64,000 bases of DNA from Atrichornis clamosus (lineage: Eukaryota > Chordata > Aves > Passeriformes > Menuridae), in assembly GCA_013400975.1 (NCBI GenBank), contig WBMZ01008656.1, positions 1 through 64,000 of the forward strand. Reading direction: 5' to 3'. The position numbers and the translations under genes were made by a program. The stretch's first letter is position 1; each line of letters opens with the position of its first letter. Below, piece by piece: positions 41,871 through 52,554 of this stretch. Below the pieces are notes generated by a model, which searched no databases, was not told where the DNA came from, and saw only the letters and a list, made by a program, of their open reading frames with translations.

Positions 41871-43751
41871 GAGATGAGTTAATGCCAGACAACAGGTTAT
41901 TCAAGGCGGCAGAATTGCTGGGAGAGGCCCAGGGGCTTTTCCTGACGTTGTTTTTAGCCTGTTAAGCAACTGACAGGACAAATGTATCTTTATTTCAGTA
42001 TTTCTCTTGTGTTTCGGTGAAGTGTTTTGGGATTTACTGGGGAATAGTAACACCTTCTATGAGAGCAATATGAAAAAACAGGAAGGTAACTATTGCATTA
42101 TTATTAAAGCTGAGCAAGACTGGAATGTTTTGTTCTTGGGGAAAACACAATGGTAAAGTGAATAGCCAGTATAACAGAAGATGACAGAATAAATAACAAT
42201 AAAGATCCACTGTCTTTGTCATTTATGAATAAAGCTTTGAATTTTAAACAGTGTATGAGGTTGCCTAATGTTCACCAAGACATAAGAAGTACACAACAGC
42301 TGTGCTCACAACCTTAATTCAGGAAGGAGAGAGTTTTATTACTTACCTTAATTTGTTTAAAACCTTTTCCCCTAGGAGATGCAAACTTAAAATAAGTTAC
42401 ATCAAAAAAGCTATTGGGGGGAAATAAAAACCGAAACCCAACAACCAGATCCCAACCCCTTATTCTATTCTGTCCCCCAAACCAGCAAATTAGATTTTAA
42501 TTCTAAAGGTCAATCTGTTTTTATTACCCACATACACATTTGGAATCTTAACAAAATGGTTTGCTGAGTAGATTTCTCAGTCCCATTCCCTATTTCTGTG
42601 ACTCTTTGTAGCATAAAATGATTAGGATTTAGATCAATGCCAAATTCTCACTGCTGTCTCTCAAAGGGCCTCCAACTGAAAAGCTTTAGTTTACTGTGCC
42701 AACCAATCTCAGTTTTCTTTTGGAAAATACAAGTAATACACAAGCCAAATTGCTGTAAAGATCTCACAGAAGACGTGAAGCATTATTTAATGTGATTGCT
42801 TATATTCCATAGAATAAGAGAGTTAAAACAGGTGTTGAATAATTTTATTTAAATATTATTACAGTGATTATCTGAAGAAAATGTCTGTCTCTGGAATGTA
42901 AAATAACTTATTCAGAGATTAATTCAGTGAAAATTCTTTGCTTCAACAAAAAATAGCCACTGAATTAATGCATCTCATACTTTGTTATTTCAGACATAGA
43001 GCACTTAACAAAAGAGGATCAGTAATTGCTGTGAGAAACAACAGAAATACACAGAAAACAAGTCAACAGATAATGGCAATTCTGCCATTCACCTAATCTT
43101 AGAAATCAGCTGACTCATGTGCACCAGCTGCTGGAATCTGTGTGAACCAGAATATTTGGAGGTAAACCTGAAGCATCATTTGCTGAAGGCACAGCCAAAC
43201 TCTTCCTTCACACTCAACAACTCTCTGCAGAGAAATCCTGGTGGCTTTATAATCTAAAGACGTGAGACAAGATCACAGGGGCAAAAGGGGGTTATTGCAA
43301 GGAGCAGAAAACTTCTCTCCCCTACCTTTACTAGTAACAAATTCAAGAAAAATGAGTAGCCACCATCAGTAAGAAAGAGCTTTTTCTTGAACTGAAAATA
43401 CTGCAGAGCAACACTCATCAAGGCAATAATTAACAAAATCCATTTGAACTGGTAAAGAACTTACAGCAACTGAAAGAGTGAATTTATTGGCCTTCATGGT
43501 ATTTACAGTGTATAATGGTCATTTTAAACAGGAGGGCACGAAGCGAATTTTCTCCTGCAAATGCTCAGGGTCACAGGAATTAACGTCAGGGTCTGAGGTT
43601 TGCCAGCCTAGACTGCTTTCTGGACACATCCATCACGTTTCATTTAGCACTACACAAATGTTAATCAAGTTTAATGACCTTTTCCTGAAATGTCCCAGGA
43701 AATGAGGTAGAAAAATTAAAACGGTTAGATGTCTGCTGAAAAGCAAATATA

Positions 43752-43757
43752 TTTATT
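43752..43757 (-). terminator. Distal poly(A) signal candidate (AATAAA)
   Basis: The minus strand reads gtgcataataaatatatttg here, with U-rich sequence about 35-45 bases further on. The A/T-rich sequence just upstream (43790-43880 on the plus strand) has the look of a vertebrate 3' UTR end. If used, the ANKRD50 3' UTR would be about 5.3 kb. Usage is inferred. Confidence 0.28.
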
Positions 43758-46700
43758 ATGCACTTTAATATACACAGGGATTTTTGCTTAATATAATACA
43801 AGGAATAAAATAAAAATTTTACAATGTGAAATTCATTCAATGTACATTAAAGGCTATTTACAACCCACTCCAGGAAAAAAACAGTCTATCTGCCAACCAA
43901 GTTAACTGAGGATTTCAGATGGGGAATTTTAAGCTTAACAGACATTTGCATAGCAGAGTAACTGAGGAGGAAAACACCTTTTTAGTTTTAAAGAAATGGT
44001 AATGCTTTCAATACTGATCACAGAGAAAACAAAAATGCATCAGTTGTGCCTCAGTATCTCTTAATGCATTTCTCTTCCAATGAGTTTTTCCACATGCACA
44101 CAGTATTGATATCCATGTCCACAAACCAGTCTTTTTCCCCAGCTCTCCCATCAAGAATTTTGGACATCCTGTGGAGGTGACCTCGGGAGGACCAGCGAAA
44201 GGGGATGAAGAGAAACAGGATTCCCGTTTGATTCAGGGTTTTTTTGGGTTGTGAGAACTGCTGCACCGGCAGAAGGAGCCGTGCTGGGTCACAGCTGTGC
44301 CCCTCTGCTCACCTCCACTCCACTGCAGGGATGGGAAAGGGCAGAGCAGAGGGAACCACGGGGGGAACAGCGACTTTGCTTGGCACACAGAACCCTCACA
44401 AACGGTCATACTAAGAATCACACACGAACAGCAACGTGGAGTTACACAGACCTTCTGAGGAAGCAGATGATTTAAAGCAATTCATGCTCCGTTCCAAAGG
44501 GATATTCAAAATGTGGAAGAATTGTCATTTTGAAAACATTTTCGACAGGTCTACTTTCTGCTGCTTTGCAGAGAGGGTTTCCCCAGTGACTGTTTCAAAT
44601 GTAAATATTATTCACACAAAACCCACCAGACTATCTATAAGTTGTGGCCCCTTGTGAAATTGGCCATATTTGTACGCCCTCTGTCCACAAGGTGCAATTA
44701 ATAACAACACAATAAAATTAAATAAATATAATCCCAACGACAGTCAAGGTCAGTAGAAAAATGTTGGCATTCTGGGATCCTTTTCTACAGAACAAAACAT
44801 ACACCTAATAACTACGAAGAGTCGTATTCTTGCACAGCATTGCAAATGTACTATACTTGAGGTTTGGAACAAGTCTGCTGAGAACATTTTGGTACTTTCT
44901 CTTTACTAAGCCACTAACCCTCTTAAGGCCATTCTGCCAGACTCCTGTTATGTTTATTTTATAATTGTCCCACGGGGACAAGAAATTCAATACATGAAAC
45001 ATTCAGAATAATCAATATTGCCATGTGTCAGCTTCTAACTTCTAATTTTACTATATGCTGAATGCCTGACTATAAAAGATTCTTTTTACATTTAGTAACA
45101 AGCAAATAAGAATGGAGGTGCAAGATTTAAAAAAAGAAGTGTTCTGATGACTGTTGATCATAATAACCAGACATGGAGCCCTTTAGTGCCTTGGAATATG
45201 CACTACATCTACGTCCAGGGGCCATTCATCAAAGTTCAAGGATCTAATTAATCACCTATGAAAAATAACCTCAGCTTTCTATCATCTTATTTCTGGAATG
45301 ATCAGAATTAGAGTATGAAAAAGATGAAACCCAAGCCTTTAGAAGAAATACTTGCATACAAAAATAGGCTTATTTTCTAAAGAGCAAGGCTGTGTAATGG
45401 TGAATAGTAGAATATAGCTTGCATTTGTAGGAGAAAATAACCCACTTGTTTCATTTTATCACTCGCAGAACTGTGCAAGTAAGATGTGCACATTCAAAGG
45501 AAAAATTCACACTGTTGACTTTCACAACAATGACCTTGACTTTGCCTCCTTTCATATAAGTCAAGTTTTTCTGCTGTAGGAGTGGGGAACCAGCTTTCCA
45601 TTATCTGTAGATGGACTATCCAGACTGCTGATTAACCGTGCTCCAGGTACAGAGACAGGCTGGCTCTACCTAATCCACCTGAAGCAGTAACCACATTCGT
45701 ACAAGTTTGTGCTTTAAGGAGTTATTGTCTCAGGACAGGGCTAACTCAGTAATCTCTGCACTCCCCAGGCAACGCCGTCACCAGCCGTGTGCTTTTCCAC
45801 TCTACTCTCGCTGTGTATTCTCTCAGGCCCATTCACAAAGTGTCTGTATTTTCCATGGTTCGTGTTACTGACATTCCCAGTAATAGTCCTTTGCTTTGGA
45901 AAAGGAAAGATCTGTTTCTAATGTATAGAGATACACAGGAAAGCAGAATCAGACCCTTAGCACCACACACATACCCATGTTAGTTACCTCATTACCGTAG
46001 CAATTAACAGAGGCTATTCAAGACCAAGTGTCCAAAATCTGCCTATTGCTTTCAGTGGTCCCAGTCTGCCATCCAGATTTGGTGCTGTAGTACCAGAGAG
46101 TAGATTTCTGCCTCCTAAAAATCCCAAAGATACTGCAGGTGGCTGCAGTCCGACTTGTTTGCCACCACTGAACAGCTGTTACACAGACGGAACACACAAG
46201 TACAGTATTTATAAAATACTGTTACAGGACTTGTAATTCTGGAGGGAACTTTTTGAAGTACACAGGGAACTGACAATACATGACAACAATGCAAATGTGA
46301 CAAACTCTTTGCTTATTTTCTTTAGCCACAGAAAAATAAATACAAAAAGCACTGCCTTTCCATAACACAGTTCACTGTGGCACATGCACCTCTACCAAGC
46401 GATCTGGAATAGGAAATCAGAATTCCTGGTTCTTACCATTTTCAGCTGTGGTCAGGGAAATACAGCATATAACTTTCTGCAATTAAAAAAAGTGCTCATT
46501 CTGTGTATTAAATACAAAGTACACAAAATAAAATTTCGAAGCACAGAGGGTTATACTGAGAAGGCAGCCTGAAAATGTAGGCACGTTACAGTAATTAAGG
46601 TAACTGTACTGTAGTAATCACATTCTTGAATTTCTAGGTGGACTAAACAAGCATTGTATGCTTTCATCCCAGCCAGCTGATAAATCATTTGGAGCAGAAG

Positions 46701-48740
46701 CGCTTCTGTTCACAGCATCATGGAATTGGCCTAGAAGCACAAAATAAAGACGTTAAGCTTTGAACAGTCCACAATACAAACAGCATTGTCAGAAAGAGAG
46801 CTGTATCGTCTCTAATTAAAGCTAAGAGCACACAACAACCACCTGATGATGAACAGTGTTTCCTGCCTAACCCCAAACCCGTAACTGATTCCCTGTGCTC
46901 GCTACCAACCAAAGCAGCTACGAGGTCCCCACAGCAGGAGAGCTTCCTGACCAGGCTGGGAAGCGGCAGCCAGGGAAGGAAAGCCGCTCCTCAGGTGCTC
47001 CCGCAGCGTATTCCCGATGTGATTCCCCACAGGTGACCCATTTATTCACCGGTCAGGGAAATTACCGCTTCGGTGCTTGAGACTTGGCAAGGAGGAGGCA
47101 AATTATAGCCTGTGCCAAGCAATTCATAATCCACACAAAACTGTTTTAAACTTCCCTCTTCAAAATGAAGCTCTGAGGAGTCGTTAAGAGAAAAAGCAAA
47201 AGGAACCTTCTGGTTCTTCACACCTGCTTTGTTTAGCCATTTGCATAGAAAACAACTTCACAGAGAACGCCCCTGAATTTTCAGTAACACGCCATTTGTT
47301 CCAGACAAAGCAAAGCCCAATTTAAAATTTGTATGTGGAATCTTCAGATTTTTTTATATGCTGTTTATATTTTAAAATCAACAAAAATGGAAAAACTCAT
47401 CAAAACTAGTCTTCTGATGACAGGTCAGGTCAGATGGGATGGATACATTCTAGGTCAGAACCGTGCAATGGATTTACAATAAAGTCTAACATGAAAGCAA
47501 GCAAAGAACATCAGGTGCAGGCACATAAGAGTTAGGAAATACAATCCTTAATTATACGTTTTAATGTTTTATGGAGGCAGAAAAGAAATTACAAACAAAT
47601 TTTAATCCCGTTTGGGCATGATGTACTACTGTGGGAATCTGAAGTGCCTGTAACTTTTATGAAAATTTAGGGCCCTTTCTCTTCCTGTCTTTGCCTGCTC
47701 CTGCTGTCCTGCCTCATCACTTCATCCTGCCCCACAGCTCATCCAACCCTTTGCTAATATTTGCATTTTACAAATATGCAGGCTCTTGCACATATGTTTT
47801 TGAAACACTTTACTGTTTCAAATATTTTAATTTAACCAAAATGTCAACCCCATCTTAGGGTCCTGCACAACATTCTTTCACTCTGCAATTCACAAGGCAC
47901 CTCAGCTACATCTACAGATGCATTCCATTGAAGTGAAATCAATTTCCAGGACATTTTGGGAAAACGCTTGTATTTGTGTTTTGGACAGCGGAAAACCTTC
48001 AGTTTGTGGATTCTGCAGCACCTGTAATTGTCCTAGAAATGTGTGCCTTTGATGACCTGCAGCAGAACTGAGTCAGCTGGCAAGAACATTCTTGTTCTAA
48101 GGAGCAGCAGCCTGAGCGGTGCAAAATGCCACAGTCACACACACAAAAAATGTTTTCAAAAATAAGCCAGCAAGCAGTAAGAGATGGGCATACATGTCAT
48201 AAAGATGCTGCTTCTCTGAAATTCAAATAGAAAATGTATTTACACATTCCAAAAACACTAAAAAAGACACACCTCAAAAGGAAGAGGGAGAAAAATAGAG
48301 CTATTTTAGCTGACTCACTGAAAATTCATGTCTGAAAAAGTGAGTTATAATTACTTTTTCAGGTTAAAATTCAGTACCAGAGAAAAAGTGAGAAATCTAA
48401 ATGAGCTCCAGGGATCAGGAACAAGAATGGTCAGAAAATTGGTACCATAACATAGATAATAATTTTGCTCTGAGAAAACCCACTTTTTTATAGGAGGGTT
48501 ACCTTTACAGTAACAGAAATATAAAATCAAAGCTTTAGAATAGTATTTTAACTTTTTAATTTGTAGATAACTATGCTTCACCCTTGAAATCCACATTCAG
48601 ACTTGTAAGAACCTTCAGAAGCTTCCTGAAAAGCTGTAATGAAATAATGCCTCTATCTGAAAATAGCACATATTAAAATTCCCATCTGTCCTTATGTTCG
48701 AAAACAAAATTCCAAATCAATGCTATGTGAAACTTGCTCT

Positions 48741-48746
48741 TTTATT
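48741..48746 (-). terminator. Proximal poly(A) signal candidate (AATAAA)
   Basis: TTTATT on the plus strand gives AATAAA on the minus strand, about 265 bases after the ANKRD50 stop. It is followed on the minus strand by a GU/U-rich stretch (ttgatttggaattttgtttt) at the usual distance for a downstream element. The signal and downstream element are seen directly; use by the cell is inferred. Confidence 0.35.
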
Positions 48747-49009
48747 CAGTCACTTCTCAAAGACAGTGGGGCACAATTTCAGCAATCTGAATTCAAGAGA
48801 AAACACGACAGTGATCCAATTCCTCTATGGCTGATGCTTTTACATGACAGCAAAACAAATACTTGCTGGGTTAAGACTGTAACATTCATCGTTTTCATTA
48901 TGAAAGCAATTACGATGATAAACGATCATAAAATGTAATTTTAGCACATTTTAAATGCACGTGATGAAATACAGGCATTTGGTTCCTTCGTGACTGGGTA
49001 AGTTACCTT

Positions 49010-52000
49010 TTATAATGGTGTTTCCTTCTTGTAGTTGAAACTTGGGTCGCTACCTTCAATCTGAAGTTTTAAGGCTTGCTTAAGGCTGAGTTCTGTCTCT
49101 GCGGGAGGATAGCCTTCCAACACGTCCTGATGCCCTCTATCCTGCACTGTTCGTGGGACAGAGACCCTGCCGAGGAAAACCTGGTTGCTCTGAAGATGGT
49201 AATTTGGATTTGTCATAATTCCATTTCTCTTCTTCTGCTCCCCACTCTGTTGGTGAATCAGAAACTGCTGCTGAGACCGACCAACTTCCTGCTGAGCTGG
49301 CGGCACCAAAATTTTGCACTGTGGCTCTGCCGGCATTGATTTAAGTGGCATGCCTGTCCCAGATTTGGCAAGAGATACTCGCTTATCAAACTGAGTCATT
49401 TCATACTCTAGCACTTTGGGTTGGGAGGAACCACTCTGCTTTATTTTTTTTCCAGCTGACCCAGACTTGCTGGAGTTGTCTGTTTTCCCCCCTTTGTTAG
49501 CTTTAGTTGATTTCAAACTAGGTTTTACTTGGCTCCACTCAAACTCGCTACTCGGTGAATTATGATTTTGACTTAGGGAATGAGTTGTGGAGGAAGGAGA
49601 AACAATGGACTGCCTGCTTCTGCTGCGTGGCAGGGAATGCTGCTGTATTTGCTCTGTGAACGACAGGCTGTGGAAACTATCAATGGGCACCGTCTGGGCG
49701 GTCGCCGTCGAGGACGTGGTGCGGAGAGAAGAATTTTTGGAACTCTTCAGGGAGTTATTTGATAAAGATGACTTCTGACGGTCAACCGTGGAATCGGGCG
49801 ACTCCGAAGGAGAACTGAAGGCATGCGCAGGCCCGTTGGATAATCCCCGCATTCCAGGCTGCATGTCCCCTCCAGTACTGCCTGAACTATTGGACTTCAT
49901 TGTTAAGGACTGCATTTTAGAGGAGACAGACTGCAGGGGTTTTTGCTCCATTGTGTGGACTGGAGACGGAGTGCAACCATTCAGAGTCGATGCACCATAT
50001 TTTTCCAGTAATTTAATTATCTGAGAGTGTCCATTTTTAGCTGCAACTCGCATAGCAGTGCGCCCGAATTGGTCGGCGTGGTTGGGATCAGCACCATGCT
50101 CCAGTAATATCTGGACAACGTCAATGTGCCCTTCTTGGGCTGCAATGCAGAGTCCAGTAGCACCTTGATTACACGTATGGTCAACCAGAGCGCCATGCTC
50201 AATGAGGAGCTGCACGACCTTCACGTGACCTTGCCAGGCAGCAGACTGCAAGGCAGATCTCTTCTCGTTATCTGCAGCGTTCACATCAGCATGGTATGTT
50301 ATCAGCACCTGTACCATCTCCAAGTGGCCCTGCCAGCAGGAAACATGGAGTGCTGTTCTTCCTTCAGTATCACTTGCTTCTACGTTTGCACCATTTTCTA
50401 AAAAATACTCAGCCATCGTAAGCTGGTTTTCTAATGCTAAGATATAAAGTGTTGGCCGGCCATCAGCATCTTTGTAGTTCACATCTGCTCCATGGCTGAG
50501 CAGTAGCTCAACTATGTCTCTGTGACCCTCTAAGGCAGCAACCCGGAGAGCATTTCTCCCATCATAGCCTCTCTGATCAATGTTGGATTTATTTTCCAGT
50601 AACATCTGCACACAATCATAGTGACCTTCCTGTGCAGCTAATATGAAAGGTATACGTCCATCATTATCGATTTCATTTGTTCTAGCACCTTGTTCTATAA
50701 GAGCTTCACATATCAACCTGTGACCTTCAAAAGCTGCCATGTGCAGAGGTGTCCAGCCTGCATCGTCTCTATGATTTTCATCCAGCCCCCTGTCCAGCAG
50801 AGTCCGTACCACTTCAACGTTGCCCTGCGCAGATGCTATGCTCAGCACTGTCCTACCTTCGCTGTCAATGCTATCAACAGCTGCACCCCAAAACAAGAGC
50901 GTATTCACAACGGAAGCGTGGCCCATGGAGGCTGCTGCCAGGAGCGGCGTACGGCCGTTGTTGTCCGTGTGATCGACATCAGCTCCTCCTTCCAGAAGCA
51001 GATCGACGACGTCCACGTGTCCTTCATAGGCAGCTACCAGCAGCGGAGTCATGCCGTCCTTATCACAGTGGTCAACTTCAGCCCCGCGGTCGATGAGCAG
51101 GCTGACCACCGAGGCGTGCCCCTTACTGGCCGGAACACAGAGCGCAGCCACAGACAGCGCCGTTCTCCCATCCACGTCCTCGTGGTTCACCTCCGCACCG
51201 TGGTCCAGCAGGTGCTCCACGATCTCTTTATGTCCCATGTAGGCAGCTGCAATCAGAGCCGTCCTGCCCTCATTGTCAGCTTTATTCACTTCAGCACCGT
51301 GCTGCAGCAGGTTCAGCACGATATCTTCGTGTCCCCCCCACGCCGCCGCTCTCAGCGCCGTCCGGCTGTCAGCATCTGCACAGTCCACTTTGACCCCGGC
51401 GTAGAGGAGTGCGGACACCACCTCTGTGTGCCCTCCCCACGCTGCTGACCGCAGCGCCGTCCAGCCATCGTGGTCCGTGTGGTTGACGTTGGCCCCGCAG
51501 CCGATCAGGCAGTTGACCACCTTGGTGTGTCCCTGCCGAGAAGCCAAGGTAAGCGCAGTTTGCCCGTGGGTGTCTTCTATCTCCAGATCTGCTCCCCTGG
51601 ACACCAGCAAGTTGACCACATCGAGGTTGCCGCTGTACGCCGCGTTGGCCAGGAGCGTTCTCCCGTTGGAATCGCACTGGTTTACAGACGCTCCGTTGTC
51701 CAACAGGGTGCGGATGGAGTCCTCCCTCTCCAGGGCCTGCCGAACGATGCAAGATGTGCGGTCATCTTCGCTGTTGACGTGAGCACCAGCTTTTACCAGC
51801 AGCTGCAATACCTCTTGTTCTTTAGGAATTAAGGTCGACAAGGAGTCTTTCACAGGTGTGCCATTCCATATCATCCACAGAGCCAGCTCGGAAGTCTCTA
51901 ACTGTAAATTTGAATTAATTAGATGCAACGCAAACTCTTGAGCTTCTAACGGTGTTAAATCCTTTGCCCGGCAGGTGTAACTCATCGCCAGCATTCTGTG

Positions 52001-52554
52001 TCCCTCTGCTGCGTTACACAAGTATTTCTGTGTACAGTGCTTTACATCCAGCAACCATTCCGCAAAACTGTAATGGAATAAGATTTTTGTATTTCCAAGG
52101 CCGTCAATAAGGACTTTCGACAGGACATCCAATTTGCGCTGGAAGTCTTCCATTGTCAGCGTCATGTTTTTGGTCCACACCGCGTGATACAATTCGGTGG
52201 TGGTCAAGGGCCTACAGGCTGCAAGGATTACATTAAGAATAGGCTGGACCTTTGCAAACTGTTTTCTCACAAAAAGTCTCTGGCAGAGCCAAAGGTAGAG
52301 GCCGTTTAATGTTCCTGGAATATCACGGATCTCCCGTAACATAATAAAATTCTCCACAACTCCATCTAGGACACGTTCCAGATACAAAAAGCAGCCGCTG
52401 CTTTTGATGTGAAGCTGATTCAGCATTTCTGCCGTTTCTTTTGTGAGGTGTTGTCTCAGGGCTTCTTCCTGGTCCAAACGATGCAGAATGTATTGCTGCA
52501 CATCTTTCACAATGTAAGCCTTCCGAAGGTCATCCAGACTTATTTTTCGAAAAC
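49010..52554 (-). CDS. ANKRD50: ANKRD50, last coding exon (partial CDS: end of NTPase module, ankyrin array, C-terminal tail)
   Basis: This exon encodes 1180 residues plus two bases of a split glycine codon, and ends at TAA (49010-49012). I recognise ANKRD50 from near-identity with the vertebrate protein as I remember it. The exon starts after a clear acceptor (pyrimidine-rich tract, AG at 52555-52556); the open frame continues about 25 bases upstream into intron, but that part begins at TTG and is not coding. Exon residues 1 to about 240 are helical NTPase-associated sequence. About 18 ankyrin repeats of 33 residues follow (49991-51823), with many GRTAL and AAxxGH motifs. The last ~325 residues are rich in Ser, Thr, Lys and Gln, probably disordered, and end in ETPL. 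Human ANKRD50 (about 1429 residues) is reported to support SNX27-retromer recycling of cargo such as GLUT1 at endosomes. The frame is intact, with no stop or frameshift. G+C is clearly higher in the repeat-coding part near 50900-51800. Confidence 0.97.
49991..51823 (-). repeat. ANKRD50: Ankyrin-repeat coding array in ANKRD50 (about 18 units of 99 bp)
   Basis: These are diverged 99-base coding repeats, each a 33-residue ankyrin unit. Typical units read xxDxxGRTALxxAAxxGHxxVVxxLLxxGAxVN. The first unit is degenerate ([14 protein letters not shown]) and is preceded by a half unit ([17 protein letters not shown]). Unit 7 is 38 residues long because of a five-residue insertion around LCVPASK (51122-51142). 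Unit 14 is weak ([20 protein letters not shown]) and lacks the GH pair. The last unit ends in LLEKYGA. The periodicity also produces long open frames on the opposite strand, which are not genes. Confidence 0.93.

Larger units (their letters stand above)
35553..43734. other. Intergenic; simple repeats and two G+C-rich patches
   Basis: Holds the AT-rich tracts at 36338-36402 and 36836-36876, a CpG-containing G+C-rich patch at 37975-38320, and a second one at 41580-41765 that runs into the A-rich tract. Minus-strand open frames of 122 and 127 codons at 40860-41382 have no recognised domain. No exon is seen. Confidence 0.55.
43735..49009 (-). other. ANKRD50: Possible ANKRD50 3' UTR region (end uncertain)
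   Basis: This is non-coding A+T-rich sequence directly downstream of the ANKRD50 stop. I see no coding exon in it. The 3' UTR must start at 49009; how far it runs is inferred only. Two AATAAA signals with plausible U- or GU-rich downstream sequence bracket a short version (about 0.3 kb, signal at 48741-48746) and a long version (about 5.3 kb, signal at 43752-43757). A splice-donor-like sequence begins a few bases after the stop, so an intron inside the 3' UTR is also possible. Confidence 0.3.

Noticed and set aside
41607..41882. Plus-strand open frame ending in a lysine-rich tail
   Set aside because: The tail is the A-rich low-complexity tract, and the frame has no recognised domain.
50690..51448. 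252-codon plus-strand open frame opposite the ankyrin exon
   Set aside because: It is an antisense shadow. The 99-base periodicity and high G+C of the ankyrin units keep the opposite strand open; the peptide repeats with the same period and matches no family.
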